Source: Emiliania huxleyi CCMP1516 (Eukaryota > Haptophyta > Isochrysidales > Noelaerhabdaceae). From it: DNA of 64,000 nucleotides. The translations under genes and the position numbers were made by a program. Where the stretch lies: NCBI RefSeq assembly GCF_000372725.1, contig NW_005197128.1, forward strand, positions 440,370 through 504,369. The letters are read 5' to 3'. The notes beneath the pieces are model-generated. The model had not been told where the DNA came from. It searched no databases and saw only the letters and a list, made by a program, of their open reading frames with translations. This document shows, one piece after another, positions 51,508-61,935 of this stretch. How positions within the stretch are numbered: position 1 is the stretch's first letter; every line of letters starts with the position of its first letter.

Positions 51508-51936
51508 CTAAACACGCGGCTCCCGCCCATACTCGTCGAGCGCGCTGGGCTGAAACGCCACGTACTCCTCTTTGGCGGCGTCCGCCGGCCCGGTGACGCG
51601 CCGGCGGCGCTTCATGTAGAAGGCCGCGGCAACAAAGCCGAAGAGTGGGCACGCGCCGCCGCAGCAGCACAGATGAAAGAGAGAGGCGACGAGTACCATC
51701 GGCTGGAAGGTGATGGTGCCCGTGTCTGCATCATCATGGGCGGCCGGGCCGTGCTCTGCACCCTCAACCACAAACACTCCCTCAACCCCTTGCACCGCCA
51801 CTTTGGCCCTCTCTTGGAGATCCGCCGGGAATGGTGCGTCAATGGGCGCTCGGACGGCGCTATCGGGCGCCGGCGACGCCGCGCGCGAGAGCCCCAAGAC
51901 CACAGCGAGGAGCAACGTCGCAGAAGGCGAGGTCAT
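51508..51936 (-). CDS. Small type I membrane protein, unknown
   Basis: 142 residues. A signal peptide MTSPSATLLLAVVLGLSRAA is followed by a short lumenal region, a Cys-rich span (VLVASLFHLCCCGGACPLFG), then FVAAAFYMKRRRR and a cytosolic tail with YVAF. The basic stop-transfer gives an N-out orientation. No family was recognised. The AAAAGAATTCTTAAAAG motif lies 26-42 bp upstream. Confidence 0.65.
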   Translation of the reverse strand: MTSPSATLLLAVVLGLSRAASPAPDSAVRAPIDAPFPADLQERAKVAVQGVEGVFVVEGAEHGPAAHDDADTGTITFQPMVLVASLFHLCCCGGACPLFGFVAAAFYMKRRRRVTGPADAAKEEYVAFQPSALDEYGREPRV

Positions 51937-51961
51937 GATTTTTTACGCTGTCCCCCCCTCG

Positions 51962-51978
51962 AAAAGAATTCTTAAAAG
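51962..51978. promoter_or_regulatory. AAAAGAATTCTTAAAAG between divergent genes
   Basis: A near-palindromic copy of the start-associated motif. It lies 26 bp from the minus-strand ATG (51936) and 228 bp from the plus-strand ATG (52206), so it could serve either direction. Confidence 0.45.
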
Positions 51979-52009
51979 GAATTTCACAACAAAACTGCCT
52001 CGCACGACA
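51979..52009 (+). promoter_or_regulatory. Promoter segment shared with 14794-14823
   Basis: It begins GAATTTCACAACAAAACTGC and aligns with the promoter segment of the AP2 gene. Confidence 0.45.
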
Positions 52010-52141
52010 CTAGGCAAAGAATTCAACGCCGAAGGGAAGTCGCCGGAGCTTTTCCCCACTAAGCTAAAAGTACGGGCTTCTTGTCTCGCGAGGTCTCTCG
52101 CGGACGCCGATTTCGACTTGAGAAGTCTGCCGGGGTCAGGC

Positions 52142-52220
52142 AGGACGCACGCAACATTCATGCGCGCGGCAAAGTCTCTTCTGCGTGAGGACGCACGCAA
52201 CACTCATGCGCGCGGCAAAG
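52142..52220. repeat. 33-bp direct repeat spanning the start codon
   Basis: Two copies (52142-52174 and 52188-52220), offset 46, differ by one base (AGGACGCACGCAACA core). Each contains ATGCGCGCGGCAAAG. The second copy carries the ATG in frame with the secreted protein. Confidence 0.85.
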
Positions 52221-55091
52221 GTACCACTGCTTCTCGTCTGCAGCGTGAGCGCCAATGTCATCATCAACGAGGTGAGCGATAAGGGCACCCTCGGAACCTG
52301 CGACGGCGCCGATTGGGTCGAGCTAGTCAACGTGGGAGCTGATGTTGTGGACCTCGATGGGTGGATGCTGTGCGATTCGGGTGGGTGCCAAGACAATGTC
52401 AACGGCACCATCGCCATGGCTGGCACTATTGCACCCGGCGAGTACCGCTTAGTCTGCCCGCAAGCGCAACCCAAATGGGTTGGCGACTCGGACACCATCT
52501 CGCTGGTCGACGAGCACGCCCTAGAGGCGGACATCACCACGCTCGGAGGGGACGGGGAGTTCGGAAAGTCTTGGGCGCGGTGGCCTGACTCGACAGGGCC
52601 GTTTCGATACACCTACGTCCCGACGCCAGGCGCTCCGTATGCCGACAGCGTCATCATCAACGAGGTCAGCGATAAGGGCACACTTGGAGCTTGTGACGGC
52701 CAAGACTGGGTGGAGCTAGTCAACGTGGGAGCCGAGGAGGTGGACCTCGATGGTTGGAGTTTGTGCGATTCTGACGGGTGCGCGGACAACGATACTATCG
52801 CCCTATCGGCCATGGTTGTCGCACCGAGCGGGTATCTCTTGGTCTGCCCACAGGCTCGGGGCTGGATGCACAGGAAGTGGATCAGCGACTCAGACACCAT
52901 CACCCTCATCAACGCTCAGGGGATGCAAGCCGACGCGACGATGCTCGGGGGGGACGGCGAGTTTGAAAAGACCTGGGCGCGTTGGCCCGACTCGACAGGT
53001 TCATTCCGGTACACCTTTCATCCAACGCCGGGCGCTCCGTATGCCAAGAGCGTCATCATCAACGAGGTGAGCGATAAGGGCACCCTCGGAACCTGCGACG
53101 GCGCCGATTGGGTCGAGCTAGTCAACGTGGGAGCTGATGTTGTGGACCTCGATGGGTGGATGCTGTGCGATTCGGGTGGGTGCCAAGACAATGTCAACGG
53201 CACCATCGCCATGGCTGGCACTATTGCACCCGGCGAGTACCGCTTAGTCTGCCCGCAAGCGCAACCCAAATGGGTTGGCGACTCGGACACCATCTCGCTG
53301 GTCGACGAGCACGCCCTAGAGGCGGACATCACCACGCTCGGAGGGGACGGGGAGTTCGGAAAGTCTTGGGCCCGGTGGCCTGACTCGACAGGGCCGTTTC
53401 GATACACCTACGTCCCGACGCCAGGCGCTCCGTATGCCGAGGCTGTCGAGACGCTGCAGGTCAACGAGGTGGCGGACAAGGGCGACCCGACTGATCCCTG
53501 CGATGGCGCTGACTGGGTGGAGCTGCGCAATCCGACCCACGGCGCGCTACCACTGAGCGGGCTTCTGCTCAGCGACGACAAGGGGCCGCACAATGAAAAA
53601 GCACTCGCCCTCGGTGGGCCTGGCTGCCCTTTTTCACTGGGCACTGGAGAGCTGCTGCTGCTATGCCGGAACGGCAATGCGAGCATGGGGGGAGCGAATT
53701 ACGCCGGGTGCGGCTTCGCGTTTGGAATCGGTAAGAACGACGTCGTCAGCTTGCACCAGATTGATGCAGCTGCAGACCGCGTCGTGCTGGTGGACGAGGC
53801 GGTGGGATGTTGCGCGGGCGACGCAAACCTCAGCTATGGGAGACCACCGCGGGGTGGCGCCTTTTCCATCCTGCCGTGGCGCACACCGGGCACTGCAAAC
53901 GCGGTGGCGGCGCGCCAGCCGAGCCCACGGGTGACGCCGCCGTCAGTATTGCGTCCGTTGTCCCTATCCTTGTCCTCTCCATTTCCATCGAGCGTCGTGT
54001 CGTTTGAGGAAGGATCAGGCGCGGGATTTGGCAAAGACCGCTTCCCAGAGGTCGTTTTGGGTCCTCCGCAGGGCGCTGGGAACGCGGGTTCCTTGGATGT
54101 GCTGAGCCTCGGCGAGGCGGGCGAGGTCGTTTTGAGGTTTGATGGCATCGAGCTAGTGGATGGCGATGGGCCGGACCTCCTCGTGTTTGAGAATCCTTTC
54201 ACGAATTGGTATGAGACTGGTGTTGTGGCTGTCAGCGCGGACGGCATGACGTGGTTTGAGTGGAATTGCGACCCGGAGGACGCCACAAGCCTCTACCCAG
54301 GCTGTGCGGGCGTAGGGCTGGTCTGGTCCAACCCGGACAATGGTATCGATCCGACCGACCCGGAGTCAGCGGGGGGAGACGCCTTTGACCTCGCCGACCT
54401 GGATATACCCCCTGCGCACCTCGCTGATCTGGGTGTCAGGGGATTCAGGTACGTCAGAATCCGGGACTCGGGGCGCAACAGCTATGGAGGAATCTCCGGA
54501 GGCTTTGACTTGGACGCCATCGCTGCAGTGAACGGAGAGCCGTTGCCCGCCGTCAGCACAGCTCTCGAGCCCGTCGCGGAGCAAATTATGCGGTCTGACT
54601 GTGACCCGGCTCCCGATTTAGACGGGGACGGGGCCTTCCGGCTCGCTGATGCGGTTTACGTCGCTGAGGTGTGGTCGGGGTCCAAGCAATGGAGCAGAGG
54701 CGCCATGCCCTGCGGCGATCCTGCGGGCGACTTCGACGGGGACGGGGCGTTTCGCCTCGCAGACGCCGTATACCTGGCAGAGGTTTGGGCGGGAAAGAAG
54801 GTCTTGGGGCCGACGAGCGATCACCGCCTCTTGATAGCGTGGAAGATCCCGATGGAAATCACCGAGCATGAGGTGACCGCGGGGACGACGGTGGCGTTCG
54901 AATGGCAGAACTACCACAACGTGATGTTGCTCAGCACGCAGGCCGAGTACGACGCGTGCAGCCGCACCGGCGAGATTGTGGCCGGGACGGAGGTGAATGA
55001 GTACGAAGTGAAGCTCACCGAGAGGGGCACCTACTTTTACATATGTGAGGTCCGGTACCATATTGCGAGGCGCCGCAAAACCAAAAGGTGA
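52206..55091 (+). CDS. Secreted lamin-tail / dockerin / cupredoxin-like protein
   Basis: An intronless gene of about 960 residues from the ATG at 52206, with a signal peptide (MRAAKVPLLLVCSVSA). Three lamin-tail-domain repeats start VIINEVSDKGTLG and contain DWVELVNVGA and DLDGW; a fourth is diverged (LQVNEVADKGDP). A beta-rich region with FENPFTNWYETGVVAVSADG follows. A dockerin-like pair then occurs, each D-x-DGDGAFRLADAVY-x-AEVW. The C-terminus is cupredoxin-like with FEWQNYHNVMLL and GTYFYICE. At about 55060 the frame appears to slip: the next frame reads EAPQNQKVKIVV, the usual cupredoxin end, with its own stop at about 55108. The architecture is bacterial in style, so horizontal transfer is likely. 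Repeats 1 and 3 are almost identical in DNA. Confidence 0.8.
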   Translation: MRAAKVPLLLVCSVSANVIINEVSDKGTLGTCDGADWVELVNVGADVVDLDGWMLCDSGGCQDNVNGTIAMAGTIAPGEYRLVCPQAQPKWVGDSDTISLVDEHALEADITTLGGDGEFGKSWARWPDSTGPFRYTYVPTPGAPYADSVIINEVSDKGTLGACDGQDWVELVNVGAEEVDLDGWSLCDSDGCADNDTIALSAMVVAPSGYLLVCPQARGWMHRKWISDSDTITLINAQGMQADATMLGGDGEFEKTWARWPDSTGSFRYTFHPTPGAPYAKSVIINEVSDKGTLGTCDGADWVELVNVGADVVDLDGWMLCDSGGCQDNVNGTIAMAGTIAPGEYRLVCPQAQPKWVGDSDTISLVDEHALEADITTLGGDGEFGKSWARWPDSTGPFRYTYVPTPGAPYAEAVETLQVNEVADKGDPTDPCDGADWVELRNPTHGALPLSGLLLSDDKGPHNEKALALGGPGCPFSLGTGELLLLCRNGNASMGGANYAGCGFAFGIGKNDVVSLHQIDAAADRVVLVDEAVGCCAGDANLSYGRPPRGGAFSILPWRTPGTANAVAARQPSPRVTPPSVLRPLSLSLSSPFPSSVVSFEEGSGAGFGKDRFPEVVLGPPQGAGNAGSLDVLSLGEAGEVVLRFDGIELVDGDGPDLLVFENPFTNWYETGVVAVSADGMTWFEWNCDPEDATSLYPGCAGVGLVWSNPDNGIDPTDPESAGGDAFDLADLDIPPAHLADLGVRGFRYVRIRDSGRNSYGGISGGFDLDAIAAVNGEPLPAVSTALEPVAEQIMRSDCDPAPDLDGDGAFRLADAVYVAEVWSGSKQWSRGAMPCGDPAGDFDGDGAFRLADAVYLAEVWAGKKVLGPTSDHRLLIAWKIPMEITEHEVTAGTTVAFEWQNYHNVMLLSTQAEYDACSRTGEIVAGTEVNEYEVKLTERGTYFYICEVRYHIARRRKTKR

Positions 55092-55583
55092 AGATTGTGG
55101 TGAAGTAACACGTCACCCTCGTAAGAGTAAAGAGAGACCGAGAGAGAGAGAGAGGGAGCGACATGCGACGTACAAATTTAAAAAAAACGGACACCTCTCT
55201 AGGAGATGGGTAAAAAGGACGACAGGTCCCCGCCCGTGACAAGAGTGAGTGTGCCTGTAGCTGATTGTGTGCCTGCAGATTTCCCAGCTCTAGACAGTGA
55301 GAGCCGTATCTCTCGCGCGCACTTTCTGAACAGAGGGGGGGGCGGGGGGGGCGGTGTACGTTCAGACTGTACGCGTTGGCGTAGAACGTAAAGCCGTACT
55401 GGAGAAGCTCTCTTTTTCATTTGGCTTCCAAACTCCAAAAGGGGGTACGATTGATGTTTAACTCATACGACGGGGGGTCGTTCGCACACAACTACTCGTG
55501 TGTCCAAAAGCGTCTACACACACACAAACGACACATGTCCCCCGTGTCCGACACAACGCATAATGTGTGGCCACGTGAGCGGC
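55092..55583. other. Intergenic
   Basis: Holds the probable true 3' end of the cupredoxin frame (to about 55108), a short GA run (55138-55154), a LINE 3' fragment on the minus strand and a G-rich block at about 55335-55355. No gene is supported. Confidence 0.5.
55183..55243 (-). mobile_element. LINE 3' end fragment, copy 3
   Basis: About 55-60 bp matching the last part of the repeats at 22850 and 61951 in inverse orientation: GATGGGTAAAAAGG and CGGACACCTCT. It ends in an A-rich tail (plus-strand AAAAAAAA at 55183). Confidence 0.65.
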
Positions 55584-58293
55584 CTACTTGCGACTCGAGC
55601 GCTTGTAGGCGCTGGCCTTGTGCTGCTTGCGCCCCTTGCGGTCCTTGGAGATGCCCTTCTTCTCGCGCGCCGCCTTGAGCTTCTCGCCGCGCGTGTCGGA
55701 GCGCGTGCGCGCGTCGACGTGCTTGACCGACTTGGACTTGCCGCCCGGGCCGGCGTTCTTGCGCTTGCCGACCACCACCTTCTTCTGCGGCTTCTTGTCA
55801 GTACCGATCTTCTTCTTGTACAGCTTTGCAATCTCCTTGGCCTTCTCGCGCTCCGACACGTCCGTCTTCTCGGCGAGCGCCGTCGCCTTCTTGCGCACCT
55901 GCGCACGGCGGGCAGGGCGTCAGGCCACGGGACAAGCACGCGCAAGGGGCTTTGGTCTCGGCGCGCCTTTGTGAGCGCGCGCTCCGTCCGCCGCCGCTTC
56001 CGCGCCTTTGCCTCGGCCACCTTCTTGATGGTGCGGGAGTTGATCGACTTGAGGTACTCGCGCGCATTCGCCAGCTGGAGAGGGCGGTTGGGGAAGGGGA
56101 GGGGGAGTGGGGGGGGCACGGAGCGGGGGGGGGGGGGGGATGGGAACCGGGGGAGGGAATTGGAAAAGGCCGAAGNNNNNNNNNNNNNNNNNNNNNNNNN
56201 NNNNNNNNNNNNNNNNNNNNNNNNNNNNNNNNNNNNNNNNNNNNNNNNNNNNNNNNNNNNNNNNNNNNNNNNNNNGGGAATGGGAGAGGGCGGAGGCTCG
56301 TGGGGGTGAGAGGAGGAGGGTCGGCGAGGCGGTGGCGGGGCGAGGCTGCTGGCCCTTTGCACGCCTGCTCCTCGGGCAACTCCACCTCGCCGTAGCCCTC
56401 GGCGTGCGCGAAGCGGCGCTCGTCGTCCAGGAACCACTGCGGCAGCCCCTTGTCTGCAAAGGCGTGCCGGTTGTACCCGTCGTCCTCGAGCCGCCGCCGC
56501 TTGTCGGGCCGAAGCAGCATCGCACCCAGCACCATCGCCTCGGCCTGCCGCTCGATCGCCGCGGCCGCCGACTCTGCGTGCGTCGGCTTGTCCTCGTCCT
56601 CGTCCTCCGAGTCGTACTCTGCGAACCGGCCGCCCACATGCTTCCGCGCCACGCCGTCCTGCTCGAGGTCAACGTACTGGCTGCTCGCCTCCGGAACCCC
56701 TTCCCCGCTGCCCCCGCCGCTAAACTGCCGTGCGACCGCCTCCGCCGCGCTCCTCGCGCGCTCCGCATCGGCCGCAGCGGCAGCGTCGGCCGCGGCCGTG
56801 GCCTTGCCGCGCTTGCCACGCCGCCGCTTCGAGCGCGCCGCGCCGCCCGCCACGCCGTCCGCCACGCCGTCCGCCGCGCCGCCCGCCGCGCCGCCCGGCG
56901 CCGCGCCGCCCGCCGTAGCCTCGGGCGCCTTGCCGGCGCGTTTGGCGCGCGCCGCCGCCGCCATCCGGGCAATCTCCTCCGCGTCGTCGTCCTCGTCCGC
57001 CTCGCCCGCCCCCGCGAAGAGCGGGTCCTGGAACCAGCGCGACGTGCGCGCGTCCGCCTCCGTCCGCCGCTCCGACCGGCTCGGCCCGCCCACGAGAAGC
57101 GAGTTCGGCCCGCCGCCCTCCGCCTCGTCCTCACTCGACTCGCCGCCGCCGGCCGCGTCGTCGTCGTCGTCGTCGTCGTCGGAAGCGTCTGCGGCGGCCT
57201 TAGCCTCGCGCGCAGCAACCTGCCGCGGGCTCCTCGGGGTCGACGAGAGTGGCCGAGAGGAGAGGAGTGGCCGAGAGGAGAAGAGGAGCCGAGAGGAGCC
57301 GAGAGTAGCCGAGGAGCCGAGAGGAGGAGGAGAGAGGCCGAGAGGAGGGACCTGCCGCGCGAGCTCTTCGGGGTCGACGTCGGCGTTCCGGATCGCGTCG
57401 AGCCTCGCCTCGCGCTGCTGCTTCTTCGACTTTGGCCCGTCCGCCTGGGGGGGATATAAACATATATATACAACGGGTGCCAGAGGGGGACGGGTGCCGA
57501 GGGCGGTGGCGGCGATAGGGGAGGCGGAGGTGCCGGCCGGCGCGCGGACGTGCGATCGGCGGGTTGGGGCGGTGGCGGGGGGGCGAGGGAAGACCAGCTC
57601 TGCGACGGGTGGCTGCGAGAGTGTATCTGGTCTCGGAAGGGTCTCGGGCGTGTCTCGGACGTGTCTCGGGCGTGTCTCGGACGTGTCTAGGAAGCGTCTC
57701 GGACGTGTCTCGGAAGTGTCTCGGAAGTGTCTGCCGCGCGCCTGCTCCTCGATGAGGTGCACCGCCCGCCTGCGGGTCCGCTCGCGGTACTCGGCGTGCA
57801 TCGACTCGAGCTCCGCGTCGAGCCGCGCGGTGTACTCGTCCCCCTCCTCCTCCTCCTCCTCCTCCGACCCCGCCTCCCCGCCCGCAGGCAACCCCCCCCC
57901 CTCCTCGTCCTCGTCCTCGTCCACGTCTGCCACCTCGTCCGGCGCCGCGCCCTCCGTCAGCGCGGCGATCGAGCCGTCGCCGCGCACGCGCGCGAGCGAG
58001 AAGAGCTCGAGCTCCTCCTGCACGCCGAGCAATCTCGGGTCATCTCGGGTCATCTCGGGTCATCTCGGGTCATCTCGGGTCCTCTCTGGTCCTCTCTGGT
58101 CATCTCGGGCACTCTTTCGAGCACTCCCTCGAGCCCTCTCCTGCACGTCGAGTCGGTCCCCCGGGTGCTCCATCTTGAGGGCGAGCCGCTCGCGGAACTT
58201 GGCCTTGGCCTCCGCGGCGCGCCTGGCGGGCAGTGACCGGTGCTGGCGACAGCGGTACTGGCACACACCGGTACGGGCTACCGCTGCTACTCA

Positions 58294-58328
<35 letters not shown>

Positions 58329-58919
58329 GGCTACTGCTGCTGCTGCTGTGGCGCGCCGCTTGGCGCCCTTGGCGCGCTGGTCGGCCAGCTTTTGCAGCTC
58401 CGAGATCTCCTCCTCCTCCCGCACCGCCTCCGCCTCCGAATCGGACGCGGCGTCGCCGTCGCCGCCGTTGCCGCCCTCGCCGTCGCCGCCGGCCGCCGCC
58501 CGCTGCTCCTTCTCCCACGCCGCGGCAGCCTACAGCTCGGAGACGCCAACGTCAGGCGTGAGCATGGTCTCGTGCTGTGTGTGCAGAGCACCGCGGGGCT
58601 GCGAGGGGTACGAACACGGTCGCGTGTGCAGCGGGGCACGCGTCCCCTCCCGCGGGTCTGTCTGCCCGTCTTTCTGCCCTCTAGGCTGCGCCGCCTTGCC
58701 GCGCCAGGCGAGCAGCTTGCGCAGCTCCGTCTTGTTGAGCACTTTGAGGTCGGAGCACGCCTCGAGCACCTCAGGCTTGGTGGCCTTGAGGCCGCGCCAG
58801 AAGGAGCACTCGCCGCTCTCGTCCCAGACCAGCGCGTTGACCTCGCCCAGCAGCTTGACGGGCGCTGGTCCGAGCACGAAGTCGACGACGCGCGCCTGCA
58901 GGAGGGGTCCGGGGAGGGG

Positions 58920-58966
<47 letters not shown>

Positions 58967-59008
58967 GGGAGAGGAAGGGAGAGGAAGGGAGAGGAAGGGA
59001 GAGGAAGG

Positions 59009-59057
<49 letters not shown>

Positions 59058-59065
59058 CAGAGAGT

Positions 59066-59110
<45 letters not shown>

Positions 59111-60307
59111 GCGCCTGCGAGTGCAGCAGCTGGCCGGTCGCCGCGTAGCCCTCGGCGGGCGCCTTCTTGCCCTTCTTCTGCTGCAGCACGTTGGGCTGCT
59201 TGGAGCCCTCGGCCTCGTCCACCTCGGAGAAGACGTGCTTCGGGTCGAGGAACTTGGGGTCAATGGCCACCGCCTTGAAGCCGCGGCAGACGACGAAGAT
59301 CTGCACCGAGCAGCAGGAGGGCTTGGAAGCGGCAGCGAGAGGGCGTGTGCGGGGCAGCGGCAGGGGCAGCGCCGGGTAGAGCCGCCCACCTCGGCCGACT
59401 CGTTTCGCAATCTCGGGTAACTCTCGGGTACTCTCGGGTACTCTCGGGTAGAGCCGCCCACCTCGGCCGACTCGTTTCGCGATGCCTGCGGCTTTGTCGC
59501 CTCGACCTTGCCGAAGAGCTGGCCGAAGACCCACATCAGCGACTGGTAGTCGGCCGACCGGAACATCTTGGTCACAAAGGTGCCGCCTGCGGAGCGAGCC
59601 GGGATGTGCTGGGCGCACAATGCAGAGGGCGGGAGCGCAGACGATGGGGCATTGTGTGTGCACGTGCGTGTTTATGTCTCGGCAGTCTCGCGGAGAGGTC
59701 TCGCGCGGCTCGCGGAGGTTTGCTGAGCCGCCTCGGAAGGCGACGCCGACTCGGAAGGCTCTCGGAGCTAAGGCCCGCGGAGGTGTCTCGGAAGGCTCTC
59801 GGAGGTGTCTCGGAAGGCTCTCGGACCAGGCGCGAGCACGTCGACTGCCAGTTTGAGGGCGAGCAGAGTGAGCTCGTTCTGGCCAAAGGCATCTTGAAGC
59901 CACGAGGTGCCCACGTTCGGCGCGCCGTCGTGCAGCACCACGTTGATCGCCGCGCCCGACCCGCCGTGCGCCTTAAGCTCCCGCTTCACCGCGGCGCGGC
60001 ACTTTTGCGTCGTGATGTCCTCCTGGAGCACCACGCACTTTGGGATGGGCTTGATGGGCGCGCGGTCGATGCCGATGCACAGCGCATCCTTGGGCATGAA
60101 CTGCCGCGCCACTTGCATCCACGAGCCGGGCGCCGCGCACAGATCCACGACGCCGGTCGCGGTCCCGAGAAACTCATACTTCTTGTCGAGCTGCAGCAGC
60201 TTGAAGGCGGCGCGCGAGCGGTAGCCGCGCTCCTTGGCGAGGTAGTAGAACTTGTCGAGGCGCTTCTTGGCCACGGTACCCTTCTTCGAGGCCGCGGAGC
60301 CGCCCAT
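55584..60307 (-). CDS. SPB1: SPB1-type AdoMet-dependent 2'-O-rRNA methyltransferase
   Basis: A nucleolar FtsJ-family enzyme that methylates the large-subunit rRNA A-loop and assists 60S assembly. Exon 1 (59827-60307) starts [20 protein letters not shown] with [28 protein letters not shown] in GIDRAP and [10 protein letters not shown]. Exon 2 (59462-59586) has [17 protein letters not shown] and [11 protein letters not shown]. Exon 3 (59115-59300) starts [10 protein letters not shown]. The DUF3381 region ([17 protein letters not shown]) begins at 58895. Long acidic segments and the SPB1 C-terminal domain ([49 protein letters not shown]) follow, ending [11 protein letters not shown] at 55584. 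The K-D-K-E methyltransferase residues appear intact. Introns 59587-59826, 59301-59461 and 58896-59114 are pinned; many others are tandem arrays. One contains an assembly gap. Confidence 0.93.
56176..56275. other. 100-N assembly gap inside an SPB1 intron
   Basis: Exactly 100 N flanked by G-rich sequence. It lies between SPB1 exons, so no coding sequence need be missing. The round number suggests unknown size. Confidence 0.98.
57234..57345. repeat. GAGAGGAGCCGAGAG-type array in SPB1 intron
   Basis: Imperfect 11-16 bp purine-rich units built on GAGAGGAG(C/T)(C/G)GA, between DPEELARQ and VAAREAKAA exons. Confidence 0.8.
57622..57732. repeat. GTCTCGGACGT / GTCTCGGAAGT array in SPB1 intron
   Basis: About nine units of 11-12 bp with the common core GTCTCGG, immediately upstream (coding sense: downstream) of exon sequence ending EEQARG. 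Confidence 0.9.
58028..58136. repeat. TCTCGGGTCA decamer array in SPB1 intron
   Basis: Five identical ATCTCGGGTC units followed by CTCTCTGGTC variants, between LDVQER and the [14 protein letters not shown] exon. Confidence 0.92.
58296..58350. repeat. CTG/CAG trinucleotide run
   Basis: About ten TGC triplets with one interruption (GGCTAC). It is placed next to or inside an SPB1 exon-intron junction. Confidence 0.9.
58896..59114 (-). repeat. SPB1 GC-AG intron filled by (CT)n
   Basis: A 219-bp intron with borders CAG|GCGCGTC and CAG|GCGCGCGTC, that is, direct repeats at both splice sites. The filler is (GA)n and GAGGAAGGGA units on the plus strand. Confidence 0.85.
59301..59461 (-). repeat. 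SPB1 intron with internal exon duplication and decamers
   Basis: A 161-bp intron after [12 protein letters not shown] 30-bp copy of the exon-intron junction (59451-59480) recurs at 59379-59408, offset 72. Between them are four TCTCGGGTA(C/A) decamers. It shows the same duplication logic as the introns at 35-38 kb. Confidence 0.8.
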
Positions 60308-60343
60308 CGTGAAGCGTCCTCGAGGCCGCGACGGCCTTTTTTT

Positions 60344-60829
60344 CCGTCGGGTACTTATTTTAAGATGAGGTAAACAGCAATAGATCCGGCCCTGAAGCGG
60401 CCTAATCGATACCCAGCCCTCACGGAATCGGTCCCTCGTTGTACAGCAATCGATCCTTCACAGTGCCCGTCCTGCCAAACTTGCTGAGAATCGGTCCCCC
60501 ACCCACCCAGGTCACCTGTGGCGCGAAGCTCATGTCTCCCGCCCTCGGCGCGCCGACCGCGCAGCGGCGGCAGACCACCCTCCGGTTCGAGGGGCGCCTG
60601 GGGCTGAGCGGGCTGCCTCCGCCAGAGTTTGGCTCGCCCACCGGCGGGCTGTCACCCTGCCACGGGTCGCAAGCCCTCTGCCGGCCGGAGCGCAGGCTGC
60701 GCAGGCTTCCAGGATCCAGCAATTGGTCCCTTGGCAAGCGCGAATCGGTCCCCCTGGCTCCAGGAACTGATCCGGCACTGCACCCGGATCTATTGCTGTT
60801 TACCTCATCTTAAAATAAGTACCCGACGG
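60344..60829. mobile_element. 486-bp element with perfect 46-bp terminal inverted repeats
   Basis: Bases 60344-60389 and 60784-60829 are exact reverse complements; each end begins CCGTCGGGTACTTATTTTAA. The interior carries four AATCGGTCCC-like sub-repeats (60426, 60489, 60721 as AATTGGTCCC, 60743). There is no coding frame for a transposase, so it is a non-autonomous MITE-type element. No clear target duplication is visible. It sits between the divergent starts at 60307 (-) and 61136 (+), inside their shared upstream region. Confidence 0.88.
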
Positions 60830-61135
60830 TACATTCGCGGAGGAGGACTGCTGACAGGGTTTGCGATGAGGAGTGACCCGAAGGGTTTCTCGGGGTTAGT
60901 GCACCACTAACCGCCTCTGCAAGAGCACTGTGCGTCCTCATTTTTTTGCCTGTGTGGTACCGGGGCCTGGTTCGCAAGGTGGGGTTCGTAAGGCGTCGAG
61001 GAGGGTTGGCCGACATTAGAAGACCCCGCAAAAACGCAAGAGCTAGAAGCGAAAAAAATCGTTGCGAGCAGTTCCGCCCCCTTGCTTGCTCGCTCCAAAC
61101 AAAGCGCCGGCCTTTAGCGCTCGGCGAAGTTCAGC

Positions 61136-61700
61136 ATGTCCGCTCCCATCCAGCAGCCCTTCGAACGCAAGGAGTATGACGTCACCAACACGCTCGCCAA
61201 CACCATCGCCGCCATGTGCGGCTGGCCGTGCGCGCTAATGAACAAGCAGCAGCTTATCCTTGAGCCAGAGGAGGCCGTACTGATCACCTCGACCATGTGC
61301 GACACCAACACGCAGCGGCGGCCCTACGGAGAGCTCGGCTCGGTAGACAAGAGCTCGACCTGTGGCTGCTGCGTCGGAGTGAGCTCCGGTGCGGACGTCG
61401 CCGCCTCTCCCGCCGTCCCCACGTCGGCACCGACCTCGCCGTCGCGCACCCGTAGGCCTGGGCGCTATGCAGCCGGGCTGCAACTGCGAGGAGGAGCTCG
61501 TCGCCGAGATCGTCGAGGAGCTCAAGAAGCGGATGAAGACGCGCGGCGACACTGGCCAGATCCAGCGCGCGGAGCAGCAGCTGACGGAGATCATGAAGGT
61601 CCAGTCCGACATGGCGGCCCTCAACTCAAAGGTGGACGCCATCCTCGCCCACCTCGAGATCAGCGCGCCGGTGCCGCAGGCGATGGCTGTGCCCTATTAG
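61136..61700 (+). CDS. Small Cys-rich protein with C-terminal coiled coil, unrecognised
   Basis: Exon 1 is 61136-61388 and exon 2 is 61456-61700, 165 residues, with a GT-AG intron of 67 bp (TCCG|GTGCGG, CGTAG|GC). It starts MSAPIQQPFERKEYDV. The middle has EPEEAVLITSTMCDTNTQRR and STCGCCVGVSSG, where adjacent Cys could be lipidated or bind metal. The C-terminus is an amphipathic coiled coil (EEELVAEIVEELKKRMKTRG and beyond). The style is that of a conserved protist cytosolic protein, but I do not recognise the family. Confidence 0.7.
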
Positions 61701-61935
61701 CGGGCGCTTGCGCCAAGCTACGTCAGTGTATACTGTGCCCGACTCGACACACGACAGGCGGACACCTCCGTCGGTGCGCGCGCCGCGTGGTTTGTGTAGT
61801 TTTGTTTGTGAGGTACTGTATCTGCAGTCTGCGGCGGTGCAGCAGCCTCTCCTCAGCACGCGCGCAAGCCCCCCCTCCCCGCATTCACACCTTTGTGGAG
61901 AGTCGGTTCGGAAAACAAGAGAGTAAACAGAAACC

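Noticed and set aside
60420..60813. Short frames inside the TIR element as a transposase
   Set aside because: Under 130 residues with no DDE or other catalytic pattern; the element looks non-autonomous.
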